A stretch of DNA of 64,000 nt, from NCBI RefSeq assembly GCF_000378425.1, contig NZ_KB899814.1, positions 75,199 through 139,198 on the forward strand. Reading direction: 5' to 3'. Under the pieces are notes generated by a model that saw nothing but the letters and a program-made list of their open reading frames with translations, ran no database searches and was not told the origin of the DNA. This document shows, piece after piece, positions 42,363 to 51,890 of the stretch. How positions within the stretch are numbered: position 1 is the first letter of the stretch; each line of letters opens with the position of its first letter. A program made the position numbers and the translations under genes. This stretch comes from Cohnella laeviribosi DSM 21336 (GTDB taxonomy: Bacteria > Bacillota > Bacilli > Paenibacillales > Paenibacillaceae).

Positions 42363-43211
42363 TTATGCCAACGCCTGAAGAATTTCCAAAATCCGCTCCA
42401 GATCGCTTTTGTTGAAATAAACCAATTCGATGCGCCCTTTATCCTTGTTCGCTTTGATCCGCACCGTCGTCTTGAATTTTTCCCGAAGCCTCTCTTCCAG
42501 CTCGTCAATGTACGGATCGCGTTTTTTCGCCTTCGGCTTTGCCTTGCCTTTCCCCTTGACGTCCAGCTGCTGAACGGCGTCTTCCAGCTGGCGCACGCTC
42601 CACGCATGGTCGACGGCCAGTTTCGCCAGCTCTTTTCGTTTAGCGTCTTCTTTGACGCCGGCGAGCGCCCTGGCATGTCCCATGCTTAATGTTCCACGTG
42701 AAACATGTTCCTTGATTTCATCCGGCAGCGTCAGCAGCCGCAGAAAGTTCGCGATATGCGACCGGGACTTCCCGACCTTCAAGGAAAGCTCCTCTTGCGT
42801 TAGCGAAAACTGGTCCATAATCGCTTGATAAGCAACGGCGATCTCAATCGCGTTCAGATCCTCGCGCTGCAGGTTTTCGATCAGGGCGATTTCCATCACC
42901 TGCTGATCGCTGTACGTGCGGACAACGGCCGGAATCGTCGGATTGCCCAGCATCTGCGAGGCGCGGAACCGGCGTTCCCCCGCTATAATCTCATAGCCGC
43001 GCAGTGCCGCCCGCACCACGATCGGCTGAATGACGCCATGTTCCCGAATGGATTCGGCCAGCTCCTTAATCGCGTTTTCGTCAAACGTTTTGCGCGGTTG
43101 ATAAGGATTGGCCCGCAACTGGGAAAGAGGAATTTCCACGATTTTATCGTCTTCATTGATGGACAGAGACGTGATTAAGGCATCCAGACCCTTACCTAGC
43201 CGCTTGCTCAT
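42363..43211 (-). CDS. parB: Chromosome partition protein ParB (Spo0J)
   Basis: A 282-residue CTP-dependent clamp that loads at parS and recruits SMC to the origin. N-terminal nuclease-like domain with IPLSQLRANPYQPRKTFDE, ParB box GERRFRA, a helix-turn-helix (SQEELSLKVGKSRSHIANFL-like region) and a C-terminal dimer domain ending VYFNKSDLERILEIL. The gene contains one parS site (42690-42705). It overlaps parA by 20 bases. Confidence 0.97.
   Translation of the reverse strand: MSKRLGKGLDALITSLSINEDDKIVEIPLSQLRANPYQPRKTFDENAIKELAESIREHGVIQPIVVRAALRGYEIIAGERRFRASQMLGNPTIPAVVRTYSDQQVMEIALIENLQREDLNAIEIAVAYQAIMDQFSLTQEELSLKVGKSRSHIANFLRLLTLPDEIKEHVSRGTLSMGHARALAGVKEDAKRKELAKLAVDHAWSVRQLEDAVQQLDVKGKGKAKPKAKKRDPYIDELEERLREKFKTTVRIKANKDKGRIELVYFNKSDLERILEILQALA
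42690..42705. promoter_or_regulatory. parS site inside parB
   Basis: TGTTCCACGTGAAACA is a 16-base parS sequence matching the bacterial consensus TGTTNCACGTGAAACA, the ParB loading site. As in Bacillus subtilis, one copy is within the parB coding sequence. Confidence 0.95.
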
Positions 43212-43965
43212 ACGTTATCACTTCCTTCGCCAATTCGAGATAAACCTCGGCGCCTTTGGATTTGGGATCGTAGGTGATGATCGATTGACCATGCGAAGGA
43301 GCTTCGCTCAGTCGGATATTCCGGGGAATAATGGTTTGGTAAACTTTTTGCTGAAAATACTTTTTGACCTCTTCGATGACTTGGATGCCCAGATTCGTCC
43401 GCGCGTCGAACATCGTGCACAGCACGCCTTCGATTTGCAGCGACGTGTTCAGATGCTTCTGCACCAGCCGAATGGTGTTCAGCAGCTGGCTGAGCCCCTC
43501 CAACGCGTAATATTCGCACTGGATCGGAATCAGCACCGAATCCGCCGCCGTCAGCGAATTGATGGTCAAAATGCCGAGAGACGGCGGACAGTCGATCAAA
43601 ATATAATCGTAATCATTGCGCACCAGCGCCAGAGCCTTCTTCAGCCTGATCTCTCTTGAGATTGTCGGAACGAGCTCGATTTCCGCACCGGCCAATTGGA
43701 TCGTCGCCGGAATGATCTTCAAGTTGGGAAGCCCCGTTTCTACAATCGCCTGGTTTGGATGAACATCATTGATCAGTATGTCGTAGATGCAATAGTTGAC
43801 GTCCGCCTTGTTGATCCCGACCCCGCTGGTCGTGTTCCCTTGGGGATCGATATCAACGATTAGCACCTTACGGCCCAATGTCGACAAACACGCGCCCAGA
43901 TTGACTGATGTCGTCGTTTTGCCGACACCGCCTTTTTGGTTGGCTATGGCGATAATTTTAGACAA
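43192..43965 (-). CDS. parA: Chromosome partition ATPase ParA (Soj)
   Basis: A ~257-residue Walker-type ATPase: deviant Walker A KGGVGKTTTS near residues 11-20, VDIDPQGNTTSG, and DYILIDCPPSLGILTIN. It works with ParB in origin segregation and modulates DnaA. GAGGTG lies seven bases before a TTG at 43965, giving SKIIAIANQKGG, the family start; the ATG two codons earlier would leave no room for the ribosome-binding site. Overlaps parB by 20 bases. Confidence 0.96.
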   Translation of the reverse strand: MSKIIAIANQKGGVGKTTTSVNLGACLSTLGRKVLIVDIDPQGNTTSGVGINKADVNYCIYDILINDVHPNQAIVETGLPNLKIIPATIQLAGAEIELVPTISREIRLKKALALVRNDYDYILIDCPPSLGILTINSLTAADSVLIPIQCEYYALEGLSQLLNTIRLVQKHLNTSLQIEGVLCTMFDARTNLGIQVIEEVKKYFQQKVYQTIIPRNIRLSEAPSHGQSIITYDPKSKGAEVYLELAKEVITYEQAAR

Positions 43966-44065
43966 GCTCATTCACCTCAATATTTACTGCTCCTGCATGC
44001 AGGGGAAAGCCGACAGAAAAAGCGGCCCGCAAACGGCACCGCATGTGAATGGATGTTGGTGATCG

Positions 44066-44881
44066 TTAACGCTTCGGTATATGGATGACGATTTCGATAT
44101 GGTCCTCGCAATCCCGCTCGCTGGCTTTAATCGGTATGCCGGAGCCGGTCACCATCTCCACCGACTGGCGGATCGTATTTAGCGCAAGCCGTACGTCCTT
44201 CGTGAAAGACACTCTGCGCGTCTTCGGTTTCTGATTAGCCTGAAGAAGGAACGCGATCCTTGTTTCCGTCTGCTTGACGTTCCACTCTTTGTCGATGATT
44301 TCCTGCAGCACTTTGTTTTGAAGTTCTTCGTCGGGCAGCGCCAACAAGGCGCGCGCATGCCGCTCCGTGATTTTGCGTTCGAGGAGCGCCTGTTTGACGG
44401 TGTCGCCCAATTGAAGGAGACGAATTTTATTGGCAATCGTGGATTGGCTTTTGCCCAGCCGCTGCGCAAGGCTTTCCTGCGTCAACTGATGAAGATCCAT
44501 CAGCTTCTGATACGCTGTCGCTTCTTCGATCGCCGTCAAGCCTTCGCGTTGAAGGTTTTCGATCAACGCCATCGAAGCCGCCTGCGAGTCGTTGATTTCC
44601 CGGACGATAGCCGGAATATTGGCCATGCCGAGCTTGACTACGGCGCGCCAGCGGCGCTCTCCGGCGATCAGCTCGTATTTGCCGTTCCGTTGACGGACGA
44701 CGACCGGCTGAATGACGCCGAGCGTCTTGATCGTCTGGCATAGTTCATCGATTCGTTCGTCGTCAAATATCGATCGGGGCTGGTACGGGCTCGGAACGAT
44801 GTCCGAAACGGGTATTTGTTTCACTTCTTCCTGGCCGCTCCGATCCGACAAGCCGAAAAGACGCGACAACGGTTCTCTCAT
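44066..44881 (-). CDS. noc: Nucleoid occlusion protein Noc
   Basis: A 271-residue ParB paralogue that binds Noc-binding sites and blocks division over the nucleoid. Motifs: VKQIPVSDIVPSPYQPRSIF, GERRWRAV, HQLTQESLAQRLGKSQSTIA (recognition helix) and ERHARALLALPDEELQ. The N-terminus, REPLSRLFGLSDRSGQ, resembles the amphipathic membrane-binding helix of Noc. It is the gene expected between rsmG and parA. A TATAAT lies at 44905-44910 on the minus strand. Confidence 0.95.
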   Translation of the reverse strand: MREPLSRLFGLSDRSGQEEVKQIPVSDIVPSPYQPRSIFDDERIDELCQTIKTLGVIQPVVVRQRNGKYELIAGERRWRAVVKLGMANIPAIVREINDSQAASMALIENLQREGLTAIEEATAYQKLMDLHQLTQESLAQRLGKSQSTIANKIRLLQLGDTVKQALLERKITERHARALLALPDEELQNKVLQEIIDKEWNVKQTETRIAFLLQANQKPKTRRVSFTKDVRLALNTIRQSVEMVTGSGIPIKASERDCEDHIEIVIHIPKR

Positions 44882-44997
44882 CTTCTTTTTACCACCACGT
44901 TCGTATTATATAGGAGATTCAAGACAAGCGGAACTTATTGGGTGTTGGAAACAACGGCTCGCGGGAAATCCGGCGCAGAACACCTTGGCATCGTGAC

Positions 44998-45040
44998 GAA
45001 AAAGCGCCGCATTTCCGCGCCTGACCGGCGCATATGCGGC
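44998..45040 (-). terminator. Terminator of mnmE-mnmG-rsmG
   Basis: On the minus strand TGCCGCAT...ATGCGGCG (plus 45033-45040 and 45005-45012) forms the outer stem, with GCGCC/GGCGC inside, followed by TTTTT (plus A run 44999-45003). Confidence 0.8.
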
Positions 45041-45350
45041 ACGTCGCTTCTCTCCGTTCGTAATTATACTAATTCGATGCGAAGCGCCGTTTTCCTGCTC
45101 GTGAAAAAACTTTCACAGCTATGCCATTTCTTCTTTCCCGCTTTCCCGAAAGAAGCGCGTCCGTTTCCGCGGCAACGATGGAAAAGAACCCTAACCGCTT
45201 GTCTTTGCCGAATGCCGTCCAGGACGACTATACCTTCGCGTCGTGAAGGGTTCGTCCGTTACTCCCTTAAAGGATCGCCGGGGGCAAAAAGATTTGCGCC
45301 TCTTGCTCCAAAAGAACAACCACTCGCATTTGGATTCGGAAACACAAAAA

Positions 45351-45366
45351 TGTTCCACGTGAAACA
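45351..45366. promoter_or_regulatory. parS site between rsmG and noc (1)
   Basis: TGTTCCACGTGAAACA, identical to the copy inside parB. Confidence 0.95.
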
Positions 45367-45386
45367 AGAATAGTATAGCATCTCTT

Positions 45387-45402
45387 TGTTTCACGTGGAA
45401 CA
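45387..45402. promoter_or_regulatory. parS site between rsmG and noc (2)
   Basis: TGTTTCACGTGGAACA, the same sequence in reverse orientation, 36 bases from the preceding site. The pair faces each other just after the rsmG stop. Confidence 0.95.
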
Positions 45403-45419
45403 TTATGATTTGAAATGGA

Positions 45420-46160
45420 TCAGAGACGGATCGCGTTTCGCAGCAAAGGCGTCTTTAACGGGATTCCGGCTTTGCGCGGATACGCCTTCGGAGTCGGCCC
45501 CTTTTTCACCATGACGATCAGGTGGCGTTCCGAACGCTCGTTGGGCAGCTCCAGGCGTTTCGTCTGGTGAACGGCCGCATTGAGCTTTTCGATGCTGAAC
45601 CGCCCCTCATCCAATTCTTCCGCAATGTCGGAGCCCTTCATCGCTACAAAGATGCCGCCCGGTTTCACAAAAGGAAGGCAAAGCTCGTTGAGCCCCGCGA
45701 GGCGGGCGACCGCGCGCGCCGTTGCGACATCGTGCCGGTCCCGGTGCTCAGGCAGCCGAGCGACATCCTCCGCCCTGCCGTGTAGGCAAGTTACATCCGC
45801 AAGGCCAAGCGACGAGACGACTTCCTCCAAAAAACGAATGCGCTTCGCTAAGGAGTCGACGATGGTCACCCGAATGCGCGGAAACGCAATTTTAAGCGGA
45901 ATCGAGGGAAAGCCGGCTCCGGAGCCGATATCGGCCAGGCTGACCGAACCGGAAAGATCGGCGACGGTCGACACGGTTAGCGAGTCGTAAAAATGCTTCT
46001 CATAAACGGCCGACCGCTCCGTAATGCCGGTCAAGTTCATCTTCTCGTTCCACTCGATCAGCAGCCGGTAGTACGCCTCGAATTGTTCCAACTGGTTATC
46101 GCTTAGCGCAATGCCGATTGCAGAAGCCCAATCCTTCAGCCAAATCTGCGTATTATCCAT
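45420..46160 (-). CDS. rsmG: 16S rRNA G527 N7-methyltransferase RsmG
   Basis: A 246-residue SAM-dependent methylase (GidB). The SAM site is [20 protein letters not shown]. Other family parts: [27 protein letters not shown], and [20 protein letters not shown]. Loss of RsmG gives low-level streptomycin resistance in other bacteria. Its ATG overlaps the mnmG stop by 8 bases. Followed by two parS sites and a terminator. Confidence 0.96.
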   Translation of the reverse strand: MDNTQIWLKDWASAIGIALSDNQLEQFEAYYRLLIEWNEKMNLTGITERSAVYEKHFYDSLTVSTVADLSGSVSLADIGSGAGFPSIPLKIAFPRIRVTIVDSLAKRIRFLEEVVSSLGLADVTCLHGRAEDVARLPEHRDRHDVATARAVARLAGLNELCLPFVKPGGIFVAMKGSDIAEELDEGRFSIEKLNAAVHQTKRLELPNERSERHLIVMVKKGPTPKAYPRKAGIPLKTPLLRNAIRL

Positions 46161-48057
46161 GCTTCACCCGAGCCGCCGTTACCCGATTGTAGTGTTCCAA
46201 GTGGACGAGCAAAATCGAAAGATCCGAGGGCGTCACGCCGGAAATGCGGGAAGCCTGGCCGATCGAGATCGGACGGATTTTGTCGAGTTTTTGCCTTGCT
46301 TCCGTCGCCAGCCCGTGGATGCTGTAATAGTCGATGTCTTCGGGAATCCGCTTTTTCTCCATTTTCGCCAGCCGCTCCACTTGCTGAAGCTGCTTTTCGA
46401 TATAGCCGGTGTATTTCGTCTGGATTTCCACCTGTTCCTTCATGTCGTCCGTCAGATCGTAAGGCGACGGGGACAGGGCTTCCAGATGCGCATACGTCAC
46501 TTCCGGGCGGCGCAGCAACGTCAGGCCGTCGACCGCGTTCGTGATCGGCGCGGACCCGACGGACGCCAGCATCGCCTGCACTTGCTCGTCGGGGCGGAAT
46601 TTCGTTTCCTTCAGCCTTTCCAGCTCCGCCTCCACCAGTTGTTTCTTTTTCAAAAACCTTTGGTAGCGTTCCTCGGAAATCAAGCCAATCTCGTAGCCGA
46701 GCGGAGTGAGGCGCAGATCGGCATTGTCGTGGCGAAGCAGCAAACGGTACTCCGCGCGCGAAGTCAGCAGGCGGTAAGGCTCGTTGGTACCTTTCGTCAC
46801 CAGATCGTCGATCATGACGCCGATATACCCTTGGGAACGGCTGATGATCACCGGCTCCAGCCCTTTCGCCTTGCGCGCCGCGTTAATGCCCGCGATAATG
46901 CCTTGGCCCGCCGCTTCCTCGTAACCGGATGTGCCGTTGATCTGCCCGGCGGTGAACAAGTTGGGCACCAGCTTCGTCTCCAGCGACGGCCAGAGCTGCG
47001 TCGGCACGACCGCGTCGTATTCGATGGCATAGCCGGTACGCATCATTTTCACGTTTTCCAGGCCGGGAATGGAGCGAAGAATTTGCAATTGCACTTCCTC
47101 CGGCATGCTCGTGGAAAGTCCCTGCACATAATATTCCTTCGTATGGCGGCCTTCCGGCTCGAGGAAAATCTGATGCTTCGGCTTGTCGGCGAACCTTACG
47201 ATCTTGTCCTCGATCGACGGGCAGTACCGCGGTCCCGTTCCTTCGATCGCACCCGAAAACATCGGCGCGCGATGCAGGTTCTCGTTGATGATGCGGTGCG
47301 TCTCTTCCGACGTGTACGTCAGCCAGCACGGCAGCTGTTCCTTTTCCCGTTCTTCGTAAATCGTCTCGAACGAGAAGTATTTCGGATTCGAATCGCCGGG
47401 TTGAATTTCCGTCTTGGAAAAGTCGATCGTATCCTTGTGCACTCGCGGCGGCGTTCCCGTCTTGAACCGCACCAGCTCGAAGCCGAGATCCTTAAGCGAT
47501 TGCGACAGCTTCACGGAAGGCTGCTGGTTGTTGGGTCCGCTCTCGTACATCAGCTCGCCGATAATGACCTTGCCGCGCAAATACGTCCCCGTCGTCAGCA
47601 CGACGGTCTTGGCCCGGTATTCCGCGCCGGTCTTGGTCACGACGCCGCGGCAGACGCCGTCTTCGACGATCAGCTCCTCCACCATTCCCTGACGAAGCGT
47701 AAGCCGCTCCTGTTTCTCAATCGTTTCTTTCATCGTATGCTGATACAGAAACTTGTCCGCTTGCGCGCGAAGCGCGTGAACGGCGGGCCCCTTGCCCGTA
47801 TTCAGCATCCGCATTTGAATGAACGTTTTATCGATATTGCGTCCCATCTCGCCGCCGAGCGCGTCGATTTCCCGGACGACGTGGCCTTTGGCCGGACCTC
47901 CGATAGACGGGTTGCAAGGCATAAACGCGACCATATCCAAATTGATCGTCAGCAGCAGCGTTTCGCAGCCCATCCGGGCCGCAGCCAGCGCGGCTTCGCA
48001 GCCCGCGTGGCCGGCGCCGACGACCACCACGTCGTAATTTCCTGCTTGATAACTCAT
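46153..48057 (-). CDS. mnmG: tRNA uridine 5-carboxymethylaminomethyl enzyme MnmG
   Basis: A 634-residue FAD/NAD-dependent protein that, with MnmE, modifies U34 of certain tRNAs. FAD motif [40 protein letters not shown]; a conserved Cys near the second nucleotide site; and [18 protein letters not shown] in the C-terminal helical part. Full length, 29 bases after mnmE, which is the normal mnmE-mnmG-rsmG order. Confidence 0.97.
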   Translation of the reverse strand: MSYQAGNYDVVVVGAGHAGCEAALAAARMGCETLLLTINLDMVAFMPCNPSIGGPAKGHVVREIDALGGEMGRNIDKTFIQMRMLNTGKGPAVHALRAQADKFLYQHTMKETIEKQERLTLRQGMVEELIVEDGVCRGVVTKTGAEYRAKTVVLTTGTYLRGKVIIGELMYESGPNNQQPSVKLSQSLKDLGFELVRFKTGTPPRVHKDTIDFSKTEIQPGDSNPKYFSFETIYEEREKEQLPCWLTYTSEETHRIINENLHRAPMFSGAIEGTGPRYCPSIEDKIVRFADKPKHQIFLEPEGRHTKEYYVQGLSTSMPEEVQLQILRSIPGLENVKMMRTGYAIEYDAVVPTQLWPSLETKLVPNLFTAGQINGTSGYEEAAGQGIIAGINAARKAKGLEPVIISRSQGYIGVMIDDLVTKGTNEPYRLLTSRAEYRLLLRHDNADLRLTPLGYEIGLISEERYQRFLKKKQLVEAELERLKETKFRPDEQVQAMLASVGSAPITNAVDGLTLLRRPEVTYAHLEALSPSPYDLTDDMKEQVEIQTKYTGYIEKQLQQVERLAKMEKKRIPEDIDYYSIHGLATEARQKLDKIRPISIGQASRISGVTPSDLSILLVHLEHYNRVTAARVKHG

Positions 48058-48086
48058 GCCTGAGCCTCCTTTAGCTAACCATTATA

Positions 48087-49463
48087 TCACTTGCCCAAAC
48101 AAAATTTAGAGAAAATTTGATCCAGCAGCGACTCGCCGACGGAATCGCCGACGATCTCGCCTAGCGTCTCCCATGCGGAAGCCAAGTCGATCTGGATCAG
48201 ATCGACCGGCACGCCCGAATCCGCGGCGCCAATCGCGTCCTTCAGCGAAGAAGCAGCCCGATGAAGCAGCGAAATATGGCGGGCGTTGCTTACATAGGTC
48301 AGATCCTCCGACTCGACGCCGCCGCTCAAAAACAGCTCGGACACGGCCCGCTCCAAATCCTCAAGGCCGGTCCCTTCCTTGGCAGACAAATAGACCATGC
48401 GTTTTTCCGGGAACCGCTGCCGGATCCAATCGGTGTCGAGCCTTCCTTCCAGATCGATTTTGTTGACGACGATAATGACCGGCCGGTCCTTCAGCTCGTC
48501 GAGAAGCTTCAATTCGTCTTCATGGAGCGGTTCATGGAAATTCAGCACGAGCAAAATCAGATCCGCTTCGTTCAACGCCCCGCGCGAGCGTTCGACGCCG
48601 ATTTTCTCCACGACGTCGCTCGTTTCCCGAATGCCGGCCGTATCGAGCAACCGCAACGGAATGCCGGCAATCGACACCGACTCCTCGATAATATCGCGAG
48701 TCGTGCCGGGAATATCGGTTACGATCGCCTTGTTCTCCCGCGCCAGCGCGTTGAGCAAGGAGGATTTGCCGGCATTCGGCCGGCCGACGATCGCGGCGAC
48801 GATGCCTTCCCGTAATATTTTGCCTTGATTTGCGAATTGCAGAAGCCGCTCGACTTCCTTCAGCACGTCCGTACAGCGCTCCCGGATCATCCCGGCTGTC
48901 ACCTCGGCGACGTCGTGCTCCGGATAATCGATATTGACCTCCACATGCGCAAGCAGTTCGATCAGCTTCGTCCGCAGCGGAACGATCCGTTTCGACAGCG
49001 CCCCCTCGGATTGCCGTCTTGCCACCTGGAACGCCCGTTCCGACTTCGACCGAATCAGGTCCATCACCGCTTCGGCCTGCGTCAAGTCAATGCGTCCGTT
49101 CAAAAAAGCCCGCTTCGTGAACTCTCCGGGCTCGGCCAGCCGCACGCCGCTGCGCAGCACGAGCGCCAGCACCGCCTGCACCGCCACGATCCCGCCGTGC
49201 GTGCTGATCTCCACCACATCCTCGGCCGTAAACGACCTCGGCCCTTTCATCACCGACACCAGCACTTCGTCGAGCACTTGCCCGTTTGCCGGATCCACAA
49301 TTTTGCCATAGTGTATCGTATGCGATTCCGCTTTGCGCAAATCGGTTTTCGACCGGAACAGCGGCGCCACCTTCGCGATCGCTTCGGGGCCGCTGACCCG
49401 GATCACGGCGATACTGCTCTCGCCCATCGCCGTCGCGATCGCCGCGATTGTGTCTTCTGTCAT
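48087..49463 (-). CDS. mnmE: tRNA modification GTPase MnmE
   Basis: A 458-residue potassium-activated GTPase, partner of MnmG. N-terminal tetrahydrofolate-binding domain (IAAIATAMGESSIAVIRVSG), a helical domain and the inserted G domain: G1 GRPNAGKS (227-234), DIPGTTRD, DTAGIRE, NKID. The C-terminal catalytic motif FCLGK is present. GGAGG nine bases before ATG 49463 sets the start. A terminator precedes it (49503), so it likely has its own promoter as well. Confidence 0.97.
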   Translation of the reverse strand: MTEDTIAAIATAMGESSIAVIRVSGPEAIAKVAPLFRSKTDLRKAESHTIHYGKIVDPANGQVLDEVLVSVMKGPRSFTAEDVVEISTHGGIVAVQAVLALVLRSGVRLAEPGEFTKRAFLNGRIDLTQAEAVMDLIRSKSERAFQVARRQSEGALSKRIVPLRTKLIELLAHVEVNIDYPEHDVAEVTAGMIRERCTDVLKEVERLLQFANQGKILREGIVAAIVGRPNAGKSSLLNALARENKAIVTDIPGTTRDIIEESVSIAGIPLRLLDTAGIRETSDVVEKIGVERSRGALNEADLILLVLNFHEPLHEDELKLLDELKDRPVIIVVNKIDLEGRLDTDWIRQRFPEKRMVYLSAKEGTGLEDLERAVSELFLSGGVESEDLTYVSNARHISLLHRAASSLKDAIGAADSGVPVDLIQIDLASAWETLGEIVGDSVGESLLDQIFSKFCLGK

Positions 49464-49502
49464 GCCGTATCGCCTCCTGCGGAAACTTCCGCCCAAACGT
49501 TA

Positions 49503-49544
49503 AAAAACGCAATGCTCCGCCAATACCGCGGGTGCCATTGCGTA
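49503..49544 (-). terminator. Terminator between jag and mnmE
   Basis: On the minus strand ACGCAATG and CATTGCGT (plus 49537-49544 and 49508-49515) enclose an inner CCCGC/GCGG hairpin and are followed by TTTTTT. It ends the rnpA-yidC-jag transcript. Confidence 0.85.
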
Positions 49545-49554
49545 GTCGGGTCCG

Positions 49555-50172
49555 TTATTTCAAAGCAATGACGATGCTTCGGTTCGGTTCATCGCCTTTA
49601 CTGTACGTTTTCACGTGAGGATGGGATTGCAGGCGCGCGTGAATGATTTTGCGCTCCTGCGAACTCATCGGTTCGAGAACAATCTCCTTGCGCGTCCGAA
49701 CGACCTGGCTTGCCATCCGATCCGACAGCGACTCCAGCGTTTTTCGCCGGCGCTCGCGAAAGTTCTCGGCATCCAGCACGATTTTCAGGTGACGGTCGGA
49801 ATGCCGGTTGGCCACGATGTTCATGAGAAATTGAAGGGAATCGAGCGTCTGCCCGCGCCGGCCGATCAAGATGCCCAGATCCGAGCCCGTCAAGTTGACC
49901 CGGACGCCGCCCGGCTCATCGATCCGCTCCACTTTCACCTTCACGTTCATCGCCTCGGTCACATCGTGAAGAAAACGCAGCGCTTCTTCCACACCATCCG
50001 GAATCAGCTCGATCTCGACCTTCGCTTCCTTGACGCCGAACAGGCCGAACAATCCCTTGCTGGGCTGCTCCAGCACCGAATATTTGACCCGGTCTTGTCC
50101 GACGCCGAGCTGATCAAGACCGTTTCTTAGCGCTTCTTCTACCGTTTTTCCTGACGCCACCAGCTTTTGCAT
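49555..50172 (-). CDS. jag: RNA-binding protein Jag (KhpB/EloR)
   Basis: A 205-residue protein with the Jag N-terminal domain (SGKTVEEALRNGLDQLGVGQ, then KGLFGLFGVKEAKVEIEL), a type II KH domain (NLTGSDLGILIGRRGQTLDS) and a C-terminal R3H domain (MSSQERKIIHARLQSHPHVK). It is linked to cell elongation and sporulation. AGGAGG nine bases before ATG 50172 supports a start inside the yidC 3' end, an overlap of 59 bases. Confidence 0.95.
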   Translation of the reverse strand: MQKLVASGKTVEEALRNGLDQLGVGQDRVKYSVLEQPSKGLFGLFGVKEAKVEIELIPDGVEEALRFLHDVTEAMNVKVKVERIDEPGGVRVNLTGSDLGILIGRRGQTLDSLQFLMNIVANRHSDRHLKIVLDAENFRERRRKTLESLSDRMASQVVRTRKEIVLEPMSSQERKIIHARLQSHPHVKTYSKGDEPNRSIVIALK

Positions 50173-50989
50173 GAACTTTGGCCTCCTTGCCAGAAGTTAC
50201 TTCCGGTTTCGAGGAACGATCACGACCATACATGAAATAGTTTTGAACGATCGTGTAAAGGTTGCTGTAAATCCAGTAAAGCGGCAGCGCGACGGGGAAC
50301 GAAAGCGCCATAACGAAAATCATGATCGGGAAGATGAACATCAGCACTTTCATCGGTCCCATCTGCTGCTGCGGCTGCAGGACGACCATCATCCAGGACT
50401 GGATGAACGTCGTAAGCGCCGCGACGACAGGAACCAGATAATAGTACCATGTGCCGGATTGCGACGGGGCCAATCCGAGCTCGAGCCCCAGGAACGAATG
50501 GGTCCGGATCGCGCTGTTCATATAAATCGAGTTGTAGAGCGCGATGAAAATCGGCATTTGAATCAGCAGCGGGAAGCATCCCGCCAGCGGATTGACCTGA
50601 TGCTCCTGATAGAGCCTCATCATCTCTTCCTGCATTTTCTGCGGATTGTCTTTATGCTTCTCCCGCAGCTTCATGATTTCCGGCTGCAGCTTCTGCATCG
50701 CCTTCGTATTCTTGTACTGCTTGATCATAAGCGGCAAGATCAGCGTCCGCACGATAATCGTAAGCAGCAAAATCGATAAGCCGTACGACCCGTTGAACCA
50801 ATCCGCAAACGTATCCAACATTAGAGAGAACCAGTAGACGACGTTGCGCTGCCACCAGTTGCCCTCCAGCATGCTTTCCGTTGTCGTAGCCTGGGTCGGA
50901 GAAGGCGCGCAGCCCGACATCAACAATAAAAGAACCGCCGACAGCAGCACACCGCTGACGACCCACCATTTGCGATTTCGCAACAACAC
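50114..50989 (-). CDS. yidC: Membrane protein insertase YidC (SpoIIIJ/OxaA)
   Basis: A ~291-residue insertase. A signal peptide ends in a lipobox LLLLMSGC, so it is a lipoprotein like SpoIIIJ. Five membrane segments follow, including WFNGSYGLSILLLTIIVRTL with the conserved arginine in the groove, and CFPLLIQMPIFIALYNSIYM. The tail is basic (GGVRKNGRRSAKKRS). The frame is open to 51070, but GAGGAG places the start at GTG 50989. It overlaps jag by 59 bases, and rnpA lies 110 bases upstream. Confidence 0.95.
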   Translation of the reverse strand: MLLRNRKWWVVSGVLLSAVLLLLMSGCAPSPTQATTTESMLEGNWWQRNVVYWFSLMLDTFADWFNGSYGLSILLLTIIVRTLILPLMIKQYKNTKAMQKLQPEIMKLREKHKDNPQKMQEEMMRLYQEHQVNPLAGCFPLLIQMPIFIALYNSIYMNSAIRTHSFLGLELGLAPSQSGTWYYYLVPVVAALTTFIQSWMMVVLQPQQQMGPMKVLMFIFPIMIFVMALSFPVALPLYWIYSNLYTIVQNYFMYGRDRSSKPEVTSGKEAKVHAKAGGVRKNGRRSAKKRS

Positions 50990-51099
50990 CAAAAACTCCT
51001 CTCGAGCATGTGCGTGGACCAAACTGTAGCGCTTGTCCCAAAAACGCTTGCATATACCCGTTTTATCCAAACGGCTCTAACATTCAATATACCATAATA

Positions 51100-51534
51100 T
51101 TAAAGACAATGGAAAGCGCGCGGAAAACCGTTTTTCGACTTCGGGTAACCGTTTCCGATCCCTTTTCCGTTGTCGTTTTTGGCGGACGGCGAAGACCCTT
51201 TGAGCAAACCGGCTTTGCGCAGCACATGCAGCACGCTTTTTTCCATTTCCCAATACGAAAGGGAAAGCGCCGGCTTGCGCACGATCAGGATGAGATCGGT
51301 CCCTTCCTCCAGCCGGTGGGCGTGATGCCGCACGATTTCCTTAACCATTCTTCGCATCCGGTTGCGAACGACCGCTCCGCCCAGCTTGCCGCTTGCGGAA
51401 ACGCCCAGCCGGAACCGCTCGGTCTCGGGATGCTTGCGCCAGTAAACGACGAACTGCGAATTCGCGAACGAACGTCCCTGCCGGTATATGCGATTGAAAT
51501 CCTCCCTTTTCCGAAGCCGCAGCTTTCTTTGCAT
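51100..51534 (-). CDS. rnpA: Ribonuclease P protein component
   Basis: A 144-residue protein cofactor of RNase P. Motifs: RKLRLRKREDFNRIYRQGRS, RLGVSASGKLGGAVVRNRMR, RRMVKEIVR. It is ~25 residues longer than the typical 115-120 because of a polar Lys/Asn/Gly tail after VLRKAGLLKGSS. GGAG nine bases before ATG 51534. A terminator lies between it and rpmH. Confidence 0.95.
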   Translation of the reverse strand: MQRKLRLRKREDFNRIYRQGRSFANSQFVVYWRKHPETERFRLGVSASGKLGGAVVRNRMRRMVKEIVRHHAHRLEEGTDLILIVRKPALSLSYWEMEKSVLHVLRKAGLLKGSSPSAKNDNGKGIGNGYPKSKNGFPRAFHCL

Positions 51535-51607
51535 TTCACACCGCTCCATTGCCTGTTATCGCGCATCGACCAAGACGCATTTCTTCATTATCATCGTCCA
51601 CAAATAA

Positions 51608-51634
51608 AGAAAAAAGACCACCTCTCGTGGTCTT
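51608..51634 (-). terminator. Intrinsic terminator between rpmH and rnpA
   Basis: AAGACCAC and GTGGTCTT form an 8-pair stem around five bases, followed on the minus strand by a T run (plus A run 51608-51615). It lies 6 bases after the rpmH stop and 75 bases before rnpA. Confidence 0.85.
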
Positions 51635-51639
51635 TATCC

Positions 51640-51774
51640 TTAAGCGGACAGCACTTTCCGTCCTTTTTGACGGCGAGCTTTCAGAACTTTGCGTCCGTTC
51701 TTGGTGCTCATGCGTTTGCGGAAGCCGTGAACCTTTTTCCGCTTGCTGACATTCGGCTTAAATGTCGGACCCAC
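51640..51774 (-). CDS. rpmH: Ribosomal protein bL34
   Basis: A 44-residue, very basic protein that starts [20 protein letters not shown] and ends KGRKVLSA, which is unmistakable for bL34. The start codon is GTG 51774, with AGGGGG nine bases upstream. The most highly expressed gene of the block and the closest to oriC on the left; its transcript probably ends largely at the adjacent terminator. Confidence 0.97.
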   Translation of the reverse strand: MGPTFKPNVSKRKKVHGFRKRMSTKNGRKVLKARRQKGRKVLSA

Positions 51775-51890
51775 CGTTCAATACCCCCTATCATAAAAAC
51801 TCAGGTTTTTCTATTAAAACACAAGATCGGTAAAATGTCAATCCAACCTCCAACGAAGCCGGGAAACGGAAAACGAGAGGCTTGCCAGCG

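Larger units (their letters stand above)
44882..45419. other. rsmG-noc intergenic region with two parS sites
   Basis: Over 500 bases without a gene. It holds the rsmG terminator (44998-45040), a TATAAT for noc (44905-44910), and two parS sites near the rsmG end (45351 and 45387). The middle part, about 45045-45345, shows no feature that I can name. Confidence 0.7.

Noticed and set aside
44970..44985. Noc-binding site
   Set aside because: Only a half-match (GGGAAAT) to ATTTCCCGGGAAAT was found, not a full palindrome.
46111..48063. 650-codon open frame antisense to mnmG
   Set aside because: Shadow of mnmG; no start signal and no recognisable protein.
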